A stretch of 64,000 bases of DNA, from contig NZ_FOBF01000011.1 of NCBI RefSeq assembly GCF_900109355.1, forward strand, positions 124,001-188,000, in the 5' to 3' direction. The first letter of the stretch is position 1; each line of letters opens with the position of its first letter. The stretch comes from Nonomuraea pusilla. GTDB lineage: Bacteria > Actinomycetota > Actinomycetes > Streptosporangiales > Streptosporangiaceae. The notes below the pieces were generated by a model. It was not told the DNA's origin, did no database searches, and saw nothing but the letters and a program-made list of their open reading frames with translations. This document shows positions 48,368 to 57,319 of the stretch, in pieces. Both the position numbers and the translations under genes were made by a program.

Positions 48368-48838
48368 TCAGGTGCCGCGTGGGGCGTCGCGGCCGCCGAG
48401 GGCGTCGCGGGTCCAGGTGCCGAGCACGAGCAGCGTCTTGGTGCCCGTGACGTCGCCCGCGCGGCGCAGCCGGTCGATCACCTGCTGGAGGTGGCCGAGG
48501 TCGCGCACCCGTACGTGGATCAGCGCGTCGGGGTCGCCGGCGATCGTGAAGACCTCCTCCACCTCGGGCACGTCGGCGGCGGTGCGGACGATCTCGCTGA
48601 CCGGCGTCGTGCCCGGGTAGCGCAGCTCGGTGAACGCCTCGATGGCCCAGCCGAGCTTGGCGTAGTCGATCTGGACGGTGAACCCGGTGATGACGCCGAG
48701 GTCGCGCAGCCGGTCGACGCGCCGTTTGACGGCCGCCACGGACAGCCCGATCTCGCCCGCCATCTCCGAGAACGTCCTGCGGCCGTCCTCGCGCAGCAGG
48801 CGCAACACCTGATGGTCGATGTCGTCTATGTCGGGCAT
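48368..48838 (-). CDS. Lrp/AsnC-family transcriptional regulator
   Basis: This is a 156-residue feast/famine regulator. The N-terminal helix-turn-helix is DIDHQVLRLLREDGRRTFSEMAGEIGLSVAAVKRRVDRL, and the C-terminal RAM ligand domain contains VFTIAGDPDALIHVRVRDLGHL. ATG 48838 has GAGGAG seven bases upstream. It is divergent from the oxidoreductase/acyl-CoA dehydrogenase operon, and a 10-bp inverted repeat lies between them. Control by an amino acid or its 2-oxoacid is the natural expectation for this family. Confidence 0.9.
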   Translation of the reverse strand: MPDIDDIDHQVLRLLREDGRRTFSEMAGEIGLSVAAVKRRVDRLRDLGVITGFTVQIDYAKLGWAIEAFTELRYPGTTPVSEIVRTAADVPEVEEVFTIAGDPDALIHVRVRDLGHLQQVIDRLRRAGDVTGTKTLLVLGTWTRDALGGRDAPRGT

Positions 48839-48856
48839 GCCGAAACTCCTCACTGC

Positions 48857-48906
48857 GACGCAAAGAACATAAGACACCACGCCCCACTGCTCAAAGTCTT
48901 TGCGTC
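48857..48906. promoter_or_regulatory. Lrp-type operator, inverted repeat GACGCAAAGA
   Basis: GACGCAAAGA (48857-48866) and TCTTTGCGTC (48897-48906) are perfect inverted copies with 30 bp between. A smaller palindrome CAAAG-T-CTTTG (48892-48902) overlaps the right arm. The arms sit in the spacer between the divergent Lrp and oxidoreductase genes, and Lrp proteins often bind such spaced sites cooperatively. Confidence 0.7.
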
Positions 48907-48998
48907 TTTGTCGCGGCTTGTCCTGCGATACTTGCGCGAACAGCGGCGTCGTTGCTGTGCTTGGGATCCCCCAACGTACGTAAGCCAGGAGGTTCGCG

Positions 48999-51900
48999 GT
49001 GAGCGTGACTCCCGCAGCGGTGTCATCGGACGTGTCGCTCGACGACAAGTACGCGGCCGACGACGGCACAGTGCTGATCTCGGGCATCCAGGCCCTGGTC
49101 CGCCTGACGCTCGAACAGCGGCGCCTGGACGGGGAGCGCGGGCTGAACACGCGGGTCTTCGTCTCCGGCTACCAGGGCTCCCCGCTGGGCGGGGTGGACC
49201 TCGAGATGGGCCGGGCCAGGCGCTTCCTGGACCCGGCGGGCGTGGTGTTCAAGCCCGGACTGAACGAGGAACTGGCCGCCACCGCCGTCGCGGGCACCCA
49301 GCTCCTCGCCCAGGCGCCCGGCCGCCGCCACGACGGCGTGACCGGCTTCTGGTACGGCAAGAACCCCGGCCTCGACCGGGCCGCCGACGCCATCAGGCAC
49401 GGCAACGTCTCCGGCACCTCCGCCCGCGGCGGCGCCGTGGCCTGGATCGGCGACGACCCCGGCAGCAAGTCCTCCACCGTGCCCAGCTCGTGCGAGCCCA
49501 TGTGCCAGAGCCTCGCCATGCCGCTGCTCGCCCCGGGATCGGTCGCCGAGATCATCGAGTTCGGGCTGCACGCCGTCGCGCTGTCGCGCGCCAGCGGCCT
49601 GTGGACCGGCCTGAAGATCGTCGCCGACATCGCCGACGCCTCCGCCACCGTGGACCTCGCCCCGCTGCGCGCCGGCATCCCCGCCCCCGACCACCCCGAC
49701 CGGCCCGTCACCCCCGCGCTGGTCGGCCCCGCCTCGCTCGACGCCGAGCACGACATGCTCACCCGCAGGCTCGACCTCGCCCTCGCGTACGCCTCCGCCC
49801 ACGGCCTGAACCGCGTCATGGCCGGAGGGGAGCGGGCCACCCTCGGCGTCCTCGCCTCAGGCACCTCGTACGCCGTCGTGCTGCGCGCCCTGGCCGACCT
49901 CGGCGTGGACGAGTCCATGCTCGGCGACCTCGGGCTGCGCCTCATCAGGGTCGGCATGCCGTTCCCGCTCGCGGACGCCGAGCTGGCCGCGATGACGTCC
50001 GGCCTGCACAAGGTGCTCGTCGTCGAGGACAAGACGCCCTTCCTCGAAGGCCGGCTCAAGCAGGCCCTGTACGGCGGCGAGCACACCCCCGCCGTCGTCG
50101 GCCGCTTCGACGAGCACCGGCGCGAGCTGCTCACCGCCCGCGGCACCCTCGGCGCCGAGGACGTCGCCAAGGCCCTCGCGGCCTGCCTCGGCCCGGAGCG
50201 GCTCCCGCACGCCGCCGTCCGGCTGAGCGCCCCCGCCAAGCCCGCCGGCGCGGGACGGCGCCTCCTGCCGATGGTCGCCGCCCGCACGCCGTACTTCTGC
50301 TCGGGCTGCCCCCACAACACCTCCACCCGCGCCGACGAGGGCACCCTGGTCGGCGTCGGCATCGGCTGCCACGCCATGATCGCCCTGGACGGCCACGGCC
50401 GCGGCAACCAGATCGGTCTCACCCAGATGGGCGGCGAAGGCGCCCAGTGGATCGGCCTGGCGCCGTTCACCGACGACCGGCACTTCGTCCAGAACCTCGG
50501 CGACGGCACCTTCCACCACTCGGGCTCGCTCGCCGTCCGCGCCGCCGTCGCCGCCGGCGTCACCATGACGTACAAGCTGCTCTACAACGACGCCGTCGCC
50601 ATGACGGGCGGGCAGCGCGCCGAAGGCCGGCTCGACGTGCCCGCGCTCACCCGCTCGCTGGAGCTGGAGGGCGTCCGCAGGATCATCGTCACCACGCCGG
50701 AGCCCGAACGCTACCGGGGCGTCCGGCTCGCGTCCGTCGCGAGCGTCCGCCACCGCGACGAGCTGGCCGCCGCCGAGAAGGAGCTCGCCGCCGTCGAAGG
50801 CGTGACCGTGCTCCTCCACGACGACCGCTGCGCCGCCGAGGAGCGGCGGCTGCGCAAGCGCGGCAAGCTCCCGTCCGTCGCCGAGAAGGTCGTGGTGAAC
50901 GAGCGCGTCTGCGAGGGCTGCGGCGACTGCGGCGACGTCTCCACCTGCCTGTCCGTGCAGCCCGTCGAGACCGAGTACGGCCGCAAGACCCGCATCCACC
51001 AGGCGTCCTGCAACTCCGACCTGAGCTGCCTCAAGGGCGACTGCCCGTCGTTCCTGCTGGTCGAGCCCGGAACGCGGGCCGCCAGGCCGCTGCCGCCGCT
51101 GCCCGTCGAGCTGGCCGAGCCCGCCCGCAGGGTCACCGGGCAGGAGACGCTCGTCAGGATGCCCGGCATCGGCGGCACCGGCGTCGTCACCGTCTCCCAG
51201 ATCCTGCAGATGGCCGCCCACCTCGACGGCCTGTACGCCGCCGGGCTCGAACAGACCGGCCTGGCGCAGAAGGGCGGCCCCGTCGTCAGCGACCTGCGCC
51301 TGTCCACCCGCCCCGTCAGCGGGTCGGTGAAGGCGACGCGCGGCACCGCCGACGTCCTCATCGGGTTCGACCTGCTCGGGGCCGCCGCCGACGCCAACCT
51401 CGCCGTCGCCGCGCCCGGCAGGACCGTCGCCGTCGTCAGCACCGGCCTGGTGCCCACCGCCGCCATGGTCACCGGCCGCGTCGCCGCGCCCGGCTCGCCC
51501 ACCGACGCGCTCGTACGGATCGAGTCGGTCACCCGCGCCTCCGACAACCTCTACCTCGACGCCCACGCGCTCTCCGAGGCGCTGTTCCAGGACCACATGC
51601 CGGCCAACATGCTGCTCGTCGGCGCCGCCTACCAGCACGGCTGCCTGCCCGTCTCCGCCGGGGCGATCGAGCGGGCCATCCGGCTCAACGGCGCCGCCGT
51701 CGAGCAGAACCTCGCCGCCTTCCGCTGGGGCCGCGCCGCCGTGCTCGACCGCAAGGCCGTGCTGGAGGCCGCCGACCCCGGGCGGGCCGAACCGGAGCCG
51801 GACACGCTCGACCAGGTCGTCGCCACCCGCGTCGCCGACCTCACCGGCTACCAGAACGCCGCCTACGCCGGCACGTACGAGCGGGAGGTGCGCCGCGTCG

Positions 51901-52448
51901 CCGCCGAGGCCGTCGAGCGCGCCGGCGAGGAGGCGGGCGCCGCCGTCGCCCTCGCCTACGCCCGCGGCCTGCACAAGCTGATGGCGTACAAGGACGAGTA
52001 CGAGGTCGCGAGGCTCCACCTCGACCCCGGAGAGCGGGCCAGGCGCGACCAGGAGTTCGGCCCCGACGCCACCGTCTCCGTGCTGCTCCACCCGCCGGTG
52101 CTGCGGGCCATGGGCATGAAGCGCAAGATCCGGCTGCGCCGCTCGGCCGGGCCGCTGTTCCACACCCTGCGCGCCGCCCGCGTCCTGCGCGGCACCGCCC
52201 TCGACGTCTTCGGGTACGCGAAGGTGCGCAGGGTCGAGCGCGAGCTCGTCACCGAGTACCGTGACCTGATGCGGGATGCCTTGTCCAAGCTCACCCCGGA
52301 CACCGCCGCCACCGTCGCCGAACTGGCCGCGCTGCCCGACCTCGTCCGCGGGTACGAGGACATCAAGCTCGCCCGCGTCACCGAGTTCCGCGACCGCGCC
52401 GCCGCCGCCCGCGCCCGGCTCGCCCGACGCTCCGAGGAGACCCCGTGA
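48999..52448 (+). CDS. Fused indolepyruvate:ferredoxin oxidoreductase-type enzyme
   Basis: This is a 1149-residue single-chain 2-oxoacid:ferredoxin oxidoreductase. The N-terminal pyrimidine-binding domain has SGYQGSPLGGVDLEMGRA. The TPP-binding region has CSGCPHNTS and GIGCHAMIALDG, then QMGGEGAQWIG. Iron-sulfur cysteines lie in VCEGCGDCGDVSTC and CNSDLSCLKGDC. The gamma-like domain at the C-terminal third starts MPGIGGTGVVTVSQIL. It converts aryl- or branched-chain 2-oxoacids to acyl-CoA with reduction of ferredoxin. GTG 48999 follows AGGAGG. It is coupled to an acyl-CoA dehydrogenase (GTGA) and divergent from an Lrp regulator; exact substrate unknown. Confidence 0.93.
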   Translation: MSVTPAAVSSDVSLDDKYAADDGTVLISGIQALVRLTLEQRRLDGERGLNTRVFVSGYQGSPLGGVDLEMGRARRFLDPAGVVFKPGLNEELAATAVAGTQLLAQAPGRRHDGVTGFWYGKNPGLDRAADAIRHGNVSGTSARGGAVAWIGDDPGSKSSTVPSSCEPMCQSLAMPLLAPGSVAEIIEFGLHAVALSRASGLWTGLKIVADIADASATVDLAPLRAGIPAPDHPDRPVTPALVGPASLDAEHDMLTRRLDLALAYASAHGLNRVMAGGERATLGVLASGTSYAVVLRALADLGVDESMLGDLGLRLIRVGMPFPLADAELAAMTSGLHKVLVVEDKTPFLEGRLKQALYGGEHTPAVVGRFDEHRRELLTARGTLGAEDVAKALAACLGPERLPHAAVRLSAPAKPAGAGRRLLPMVAARTPYFCSGCPHNTSTRADEGTLVGVGIGCHAMIALDGHGRGNQIGLTQMGGEGAQWIGLAPFTDDRHFVQNLGDGTFHHSGSLAVRAAVAAGVTMTYKLLYNDAVAMTGGQRAEGRLDVPALTRSLELEGVRRIIVTTPEPERYRGVRLASVASVRHRDELAAAEKELAAVEGVTVLLHDDRCAAEERRLRKRGKLPSVAEKVVVNERVCEGCGDCGDVSTCLSVQPVETEYGRKTRIHQASCNSDLSCLKGDCPSFLLVEPGTRAARPLPPLPVELAEPARRVTGQETLVRMPGIGGTGVVTVSQILQMAAHLDGLYAAGLEQTGLAQKGGPVVSDLRLSTRPVSGSVKATRGTADVLIGFDLLGAAADANLAVAAPGRTVAVVSTGLVPTAAMVTGRVAAPGSPTDALVRIESVTRASDNLYLDAHALSEALFQDHMPANMLLVGAAYQHGCLPVSAGAIERAIRLNGAAVEQNLAAFRWGRAAVLDRKAVLEAADPGRAEPEPDTLDQVVATRVADLTGYQNAAYAGTYEREVRRVAAEAVERAGEEAGAAVALAYARGLHKLMAYKDEYEVARLHLDPGERARRDQEFGPDATVSVLLHPPVLRAMGMKRKIRLRRSAGPLFHTLRAARVLRGTALDVFGYAKVRRVERELVTEYRDLMRDALSKLTPDTAATVAELAALPDLVRGYEDIKLARVTEFRDRAAAARARLARRSEETP

Positions 52449-53584
52449 CCGTTGACCGCCTGCTGCCCGACCAGGACGCTCGCGACCTCATCGAGCTGAC
52501 CCGCGAGATCGCCGACAAGGAGCTCGCCCGCCGCGTGGACGAGCACGAACGCGCCGAGACCTACCCCGAGGGCCTGTTCGCCACGCTGGGCGCCGCCGGG
52601 CTGCTCGGCCTGCCCTACCCCGAGGAGTACGGCGGAGGCGGCCAGCCGTACGAGGTGTACCTGCAGGTGATCGAGGAACTGGCCGCCCGGTGGGCCGCCG
52701 TCGCCGTCGCCACCAGCGTGCACACCCTGGCCTGCCACCCGGTGCACGCCTTCGGCACCGACGCGCAGCGCGAGCGCTGGCTGCCCGACATGCTCGCCGG
52801 ACGCCTCGTCGGCGGCTACAGCCTGTCCGAGCCGCAGGCAGGCTCCGACGCCGCCGCCCTCACCTGCAGAGCCGACAGGACCGGCGACGGCTACCGCATC
52901 ACCGGCAACAAGGCGTGGATCACCCACGGCGGCAAGGCCGACTTCTACGCCCTGTTCGCCCGCACCGGCGAGGGCAGCCGCGGCATCTCCTGCTTCCTCG
53001 CGCCCGGCCACGCCGACGGGCTCACCTTCGGCCGTCCCGAGGAGAAGATGGGGCTGCACGCCGTCCCCACCACCAGCGCCCACTGGGACGGCGTCGTCAT
53101 CGACGCCGACCGCCTGCTCGGCGAAGAGGGGCAGGGCCTGCAGATCGCCTTCAGCGCCCTCGACTCCGGCCGGCTCGGCATCGCCGCCTGCGCCACCGGC
53201 CTCGCCCAGGCCGCGCTGGACGAGGCCGTCGCCTACGCCAAGGAACGCACCACGTTCGGCCGCAGGATCATCGACCACCAGGGGCTCGGCTTCCTGCTGG
53301 CCGACATGGCGGCCGGCGTCGACACGGCCAGGGCCGCCTACCTCGACGCCGCCCGCCGCCGCGACGCGGGCATGCCGTACGGCAGGCAGGCCAGCGTCGC
53401 CAAGCTGGTCGCGACCGACACCGCCATGAAGGTCACGACGGACGCCGTCCAGGTGCTCGGCGGCTACGGCTACACGAGGGAGTTCCGGGTCGAGCGCTAC
53501 ATGCGCGAGGCGAAGATCATGCAGATCTTCGAGGGCACCAACCAGATCCAGCGCATGGTCATCAGCCGCCACCTCGCCAAGTAG
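52445..53584 (+). CDS. Acyl-CoA dehydrogenase
   Basis: This is a 379-residue FAD-dependent acyl-CoA dehydrogenase. Signatures are GGYSLSEPQAGSDAAAL (FAD/substrate loop), ITGNKAWITHGG and the C-terminal VQVLGGYGYTREFRVERYMREAK. The catalytic base is probably the glutamate of IFEGTNQIQ. It starts at GTG 52445, overlapping the oxidoreductase stop. The two enzymes could act in series, 2-oxoacid to acyl-CoA to enoyl-CoA, as in branched-chain or aromatic amino acid breakdown. This fits the Lrp-type regulator. A nested inverted repeat terminates the operon. Confidence 0.95.
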   Translation: MTVDRLLPDQDARDLIELTREIADKELARRVDEHERAETYPEGLFATLGAAGLLGLPYPEEYGGGGQPYEVYLQVIEELAARWAAVAVATSVHTLACHPVHAFGTDAQRERWLPDMLAGRLVGGYSLSEPQAGSDAAALTCRADRTGDGYRITGNKAWITHGGKADFYALFARTGEGSRGISCFLAPGHADGLTFGRPEEKMGLHAVPTTSAHWDGVVIDADRLLGEEGQGLQIAFSALDSGRLGIAACATGLAQAALDEAVAYAKERTTFGRRIIDHQGLGFLLADMAAGVDTARAAYLDAARRRDAGMPYGRQASVAKLVATDTAMKVTTDAVQVLGGYGYTREFRVERYMREAKIMQIFEGTNQIQRMVISRHLAK

Positions 53585-53595
53585 CCCATTGACCT

Positions 53596-53675
53596 GGCAG
53601 AACTCCGTCCAGACGAAGACCATCGGGCGACACTGGGCGTTGCCCGATGATCTCCAGTTCTGTCTCAGTTCTGCC
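53596..53675 (+). terminator. Nested inverted repeats after acyl-CoA dehydrogenase
   Basis: The inner stem is CATCGGGC (53621-53628) with GCCCGATG (53642-53649). The outer arms are GGCAGAACT (53596-53604) and AGTTCTGCC (53667-53675). The element starts 12 bp after the stop codon and marks the transition to decayed sequence. Confidence 0.65.
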
Positions 53676-53745
53676 CGGTGAGCAGCCGGGGGCGAGGCAT
53701 GCGCCGGTCGAGGTTGTCGGCGAGCGCGACCGGCGAGGCGGGCAG

Positions 53746-54040
53746 CCCAGCGTCCTCGTCCTGCTCTTCATCACCCCCGCGCGCGGCACCTGGAACGATG
53801 GGCCCGGGGGAGTGGACGAGCCGATCCCCGCGCTCACCACGCGGGAGGCCAACGCGCTCGTCGTGCCCTGCGAGGGCCGCGACGGCAAGAGGGCCCGCCC
53901 GTCCGGCCTGCCCAAGCGGACCAGCACAACCAGGCCGGAGGACGGCATCACGATCGACCCTGATGCGCCGACCAGGGCGTTCCCCGCGTTCCTGTCGCTC
54001 AGGCGGTCCGGTCGGCCGCGGAACACGAACCCGGTCAAGC
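53746..54040 (+). pseudogene. Remnant of a DNA cytosine-5 methyltransferase
   Basis: About 98 codons in one frame resemble the target-recognition and C-terminal part of actinobacterial and phage C5 methyltransferases. Examples are GTWNDGPGGVDEPIPALTTR and ARPSGLPKRTSTTRPEDG, both with the TTR-type repeats seen there. No start codon, no catalytic PCQ motif and no SAM site are present, so it is a 5'- and 3'-truncated fragment. It ends abruptly where the next fragment begins in another frame. Identification rests on pattern memory and should be taken as moderate. Confidence 0.5.
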
Positions 54041-54043
54041 TCC

Positions 54044-54643
54044 TACGTCGGCGACGAGCCGTACATGCGGTGGCTGGAGGAACGCGCGCCGTTCGCCGAC
54101 CGACGCCTGTTCGCGACCGCGCCCGACGTCGTCGGCAACGCGTTCGCCACCGTCAACCGGTCGTACCCGTTCCTGGGACGCATCCGGGACATGGGGTGTC
54201 CGGCCGCGCTGGTCGCCCAGGACTACCTGGAGTTCTGCATCTGGTGGAGCTGGGACGACCTCGACTGCCTGTTCATCGGCGGCTCGACGGGCTGGAAGCT
54301 GAGCCCCGCGGCCGCCGTGCTCACCCGCGTGGCCGCCTCGACCGGCAAGTGGGTGCACGTCGGAAGGGTCAACTCCTTCAAGCGCTACCGTTACGCCGCG
54401 GTGGTGATGGACGCCGACTCGGCAGACGGGACGCTCCTCGCGCACGGCCCGGACAAGCATCTGCCGTCCGTCCTGTTCTGGGCGCAGCGCCTGTCGCTCG
54501 ATACGTCGTCCCTGCTCGGCGCCGATGACCTGGTCTACGACCCGTACGACGGCCGCTACGAGCTCACGCCGAGGCCTCCCGCTGCGGCCCCGCCGCTTGC
54601 CCCCGCTCCCGCCCTCGAACTCGAACAACTCGCCCTGATCTGA
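54044..54643 (+). pseudogene. Truncated tRNA-guanine-transglycosylase-like protein
   Basis: About 199 codons are open from 54044 (first ATG 54065). The sequence FATAPDVVGNAFATVNRSYPF, AALVAQDYLEF, DDLDCLFIGGSTGWKL and GKWVHVGRVNSFKRYRYAAV resembles TGT-fold proteins of the DpdA-like, phage- and plasmid-borne group. The N-terminal third with the start of the barrel is missing and is replaced by the methyltransferase remnant in a different frame, consistent with a deletion. A functional short protein from ATG 54065 cannot be excluded. A tiny CxxC protein gene follows. Confidence 0.55.
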
Positions 54644-54654
54644 AAGGACCCCTG

Positions 54655-54810
54655 ATGGTTACGTGCTTCCACTGCCGCGAACCGCTCGACCAGCGCAGGC
54701 GAGCCCTGCTGCAGGACGTCACCACCACCCGTGCTGTCAACGAGATCGTAGCCACCGACGGCCCGGGCTGCGGCCTCCACCGCCTGGCCCCACCCGCGAG
54801 CTGTGGGTGA
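54655..54810 (+). CDS. Small CxxC protein, unknown
   Basis: This 51-residue protein starts MVTCFHCREPLDQRRRALL. A CxxC near the N-terminus and GPGCGLHRLA further on suggest a small metal-binding knuckle. ATG 54655 is preceded by AAAGGA, and the gene begins 11 bp after the stop of the TGT-like fragment, as if once in an operon. I do not recognise a family; such genes are common cargo of actinomycete phages and plasmids. Confidence 0.5.
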   Translation: MVTCFHCREPLDQRRRALLQDVTTTRAVNEIVATDGPGCGLHRLAPPASCG

Positions 54811-54863
54811 GAGGACGAAGCCACCTCGGGGATCGGCGAGGCTGCACACCCCCGGACGAGGGC

Positions 54864-55412
54864 TCACTCCACCCACTCGTCGCCGGAGTAGAGTGTGCCG
54901 CCAGTCCAGATGTAGCGGTTGGCGAAGAGGTCCCAGCGGGAGAACTGTGCTTGGACCTTCGTCCGGTACCAGCCAGGCCCACCACACCATGTACTCGAGC
55001 CATCTGGAGACGTTGTGCCGATCCTGTAGGTCGAATCTACGCTGGGCCCGGTGGGGCCCCAGGCGTCGCTGCCCGTCGTCCCCTCTCGCCAGTAGCCCCC
55101 TCCTACGCACCAGTCCCACCTGGTTCCATACCACCTCTGGACCTCCAGGCTGATCCTGGCCTGCGTGACCTTCGGGGTGACGCAGTCCGCCTCGAGTACG
55201 TAGGTCGTCCCCCAGGCGTGGTTCGAGGACCAAACACCAGGCGTGTAGTGGTCGATACCTGCCGTGGCCTGAACGCAGTAGGAGGATCCCTGCGCCACCG
55301 TGACGAAGGTCCTTTGCGTGTACGCCTGCGCAGGTTGCGGCAGCGTGATCATCAGAAGCAGCGCGAGGATGGTGGATAACGGGCCGAGGAGCAGGGTGCT
55401 TCGTCGCGACAT
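54864..55412 (-). CDS. Secreted protein of unknown function
   Basis: This 182-residue protein has a clear Sec signal peptide (MSRRSTLLLGPLSTILALLL and on, cut near QPAQA-YTQ). The mature part is rich in W, Y, G, S and T with four cysteines (SYCVQATAG, LEADCVTP, DWCVGGGYW, STWCGGPGW), likely forming two disulphides of a beta-rich extracellular domain. ATG 55412 follows GAGGA. No enzyme motif is visible. It lies inside the decayed region but looks intact. Confidence 0.65.
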   Translation of the reverse strand: MSRRSTLLLGPLSTILALLLMITLPQPAQAYTQRTFVTVAQGSSYCVQATAGIDHYTPGVWSSNHAWGTTYVLEADCVTPKVTQARISLEVQRWYGTRWDWCVGGGYWREGTTGSDAWGPTGPSVDSTYRIGTTSPDGSSTWCGGPGWYRTKVQAQFSRWDLFANRYIWTGGTLYSGDEWVE

Positions 55413-55436
55413 GGCGTCCTCATTGGTGGGTCGAAC

Positions 55437-55559
55437 ATGGAGTTCACGTATCGCGTCGGCGACACGACGAACATCAGGGCACACGCGCAGTGGGCCGATG
55501 CTGTGCAGGAGCATCGCCTCATGACCGGCAGGCCGATGCGGGAGGACCCCTTCCCCTAA
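55437..55559 (+). CDS. Small open reading frame, possible gene fragment
   Basis: This 40-codon frame begins MEFTYRVGDTTNIRAHAQWA and ends MREDPFP. The composition looks protein-like rather than shadow-like, and a strong hairpin follows 16 bp after the TAA. There is no convincing ribosome-binding site, and it starts in the 5' flank of the divergent secreted-protein gene. It may be the tail of a lost gene. Function unknown. Confidence 0.35.
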   Translation: MEFTYRVGDTTNIRAHAQWADAVQEHRLMTGRPMREDPFP

Positions 55560-55574
55560 GGTGATCGGCGGCCC

Positions 55575-55614
55575 GAGCAAGCGCCAACCCCCCTTATGGG
55601 GGGTTTCGGCGCTC
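55575..55614. terminator. Strong hairpin AACCCCCC-TTAT-GGGGGGTT
   Basis: The 8-bp perfect stem AACCCCCC (55586-55593) / GGGGGGTT (55598-55605) has a TTAT loop and ends in TTT. It is extended by GCGCC and GGCGC outside. It resembles a classical intrinsic terminator for the plus-strand frame ending at 55559. Confidence 0.65.
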
Positions 55615-56045
55615 GGTCGCCTCGTCATGCACCCTGGCGTGCGACCCGTGCACATTCCGCGATGTGGCACCGCCACCCTCGGCACGCCGGATGGCGCCAG
55701 GAACGCCAGCTCCAAGATGTACGCGCGGGCCCGGCAGCCGGCTCAGCTGTTCGGCTACCACCGGCCGATCACCTGCAACCACACCATGGTCTACGGCCCG
55801 TCTGCGCCGAGCCGTGCGGGCACTGGTCGTGCAGCGGGTCACGTCCGTGGACGTGACCGTTCGATTCCCTCGTCGGCTCTGCTGGGAAGCCCGGGTCATC
55901 TGGCGGATGACCTGGGCTCTCTGCTGTCGTGGATCGCTGAGAGCTGTCCGGCGCCGTCCGGCCGCGAACGGCCCGCAGCGACCGTCCGCGGCGATCCTTC
56001 GGGATGCATCTTCAGAAGACAGAGGTTCGTTGAAGCCGTCGGCGG
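55615..56045. other. Intergenic stretch without recognisable gene
   Basis: Several short frames exist on both strands but none shows consistent codon bias, a ribosome-binding site or a family pattern. A plus-strand segment around 55715-55800 (YARARQPAQLFGYHRPITCN) is faintly protein-like and may be another remnant. Confidence 0.5.
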
Positions 56046-56380
56046 TCAGGAGTTCCGGAGAATCCGAGGCCACGCGAACCCGGGCGCGGAAGTACTTCCC
56101 CACGCGGCGACGCCCCACAGAGGTATCGCGCCTATCGCACTGCCGGTTGCGGCTCCGGGCACCGGACGGGCGATGAGCACCAGCACGTGGGAGGTCCTGG
56201 TCACCGTCAGTGTTCGATGAGCTCGCACGCGGTCCGTCAAGAACCCGCCGACTCGTATGCCGATGATGCCGCCGAGGCCGAAGAGGAGGAGGCCGACGCT
56301 CACTGCGTCACCGTCAAGACGACGACACTGACCAGGTATGGCGTGAAGTACGTGTTCAACGGCGTACAGGCCGTTTCAGC
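56046..56380 (-). pseudogene. Remnant of an MFS transporter, frameshifted
   Basis: Two frames together read as the middle of an MFS exporter. TYFTPYLVSVVVLTV (about 56305-56350) is followed, after a frame change near 56304, by VSVGLLLFGLGGIIGIRVGG and FLTDRVRAHRTLTV, then a second helix pair ending IPLWGVAAWGSTSAP. This corresponds to the TM7-TM10 area of CmlA/AraJ-type exporters. Both ends are missing. It lies immediately downstream of the alpha/beta hydrolase gene on the same strand. Confidence 0.55.
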
Positions 56381-56397
56381 TCGGCGGCCGGGTGTGG

Positions 56398-57285
56398 TTA
56401 CAGATGCGCGGCCAGGAACGGAAGGACGACGTCGGCCATCTCGTCGGGTACTTCCTCCGCCAGGTCGTGGCCGGCGTCGAAGACGTGTCCGGTGACGTTG
56501 TGGGCCATGAGCCGCATCTGGGACTCGTTGCGATCGCCGATGAACGCGGATCCCCCGAGCGCCAGGACCGGGATGTCCAGTTTCTTCTGTGCGGCCTGCC
56601 GGTTCTGTTCGGCGTCGACGAGCATCGCCCGGTAGATCGAGAGCATCGCACGGATGCCGCCGGGCATGGAGTAGCAGCGCACGTACTCGTCGACCGCGTC
56701 GGGGGTGGCGGTGTCGGGGCGGCTACGCTCGTACTTGATCATGTAGGTGATCAGCTCGCGCTCGTGCCCGCTGATCAGCATCTCCGGCACGTCGGGCTGG
56801 AAGTAGAAGCCCAGGTGCCACAGGTGCATGCCGCTGGAGACGTTCTCGGGCGTGAGTGCGGTGTGGTCCTCGAAGCCGAATCCGGGGAACAGGGCCTCGG
56901 CGAACACGAGAGCGGTGACGTGGTCGCGGTGGCGGGCCGCGAGCTGGTAGCCGATCACCGCTCCCCAGTCCTCGCCCACCACGGCGTATGTCTCGTGTCC
57001 GAGGTGGGTCATCAGTTCGGCGATGTCGTCGCTCATCGTCGCTGAGTCGTAGCCGTCCGACGGGCGGACGGAGTCGCCGAGACCGCGGAGGTCCGGCACG
57101 ACGACGGTGTAGTGGGGCGTCAGCTTCGGGACGAGGTGGCGCCAGTGGTAGCTGGTCTTGGGCACGCCGTGCAGGAGTACCACCGCGGGGCCGGACCCGG
57201 CTGTGCGGTAGTGCAGGCTCGTTCCGTTGACTGCGGCTCGGCCCGTGCGGACGGGCGTTCCGTCATGATCGAACATCGTGTTCAT
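56398..57285 (-). CDS. Alpha/beta hydrolase, epoxide hydrolase/haloacetate dehalogenase-like
   Basis: This 295-residue alpha/beta hydrolase has an aspartate nucleophile in VGEDWGAVIGYQLA. The oxyanion segment HGVPKTSYHWRHLVP is typical of epoxide hydrolases and fluoroacetate dehalogenases. PDLRGLGDSVRP follows, and the histidine is in FDAGHDLAEEVP. ATG 57285 has AGGTTGG upstream; ATG 57276 is possible. It appears intact despite decayed neighbours on both sides. Substrate is unknown; detoxification of a reactive small molecule is the usual theme. Confidence 0.83.
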   Translation of the reverse strand: MNTMFDHDGTPVRTGRAAVNGTSLHYRTAGSGPAVVLLHGVPKTSYHWRHLVPKLTPHYTVVVPDLRGLGDSVRPSDGYDSATMSDDIAELMTHLGHETYAVVGEDWGAVIGYQLAARHRDHVTALVFAEALFPGFGFEDHTALTPENVSSGMHLWHLGFYFQPDVPEMLISGHERELITYMIKYERSRPDTATPDAVDEYVRCYSMPGGIRAMLSIYRAMLVDAEQNRQAAQKKLDIPVLALGGSAFIGDRNESQMRLMAHNVTGHVFDAGHDLAEEVPDEMADVVLPFLAAHL

Positions 57286-57319
57286 CCAACCTGTCTGTTT
57301 GCGCTTTGCGATGCGGGTG

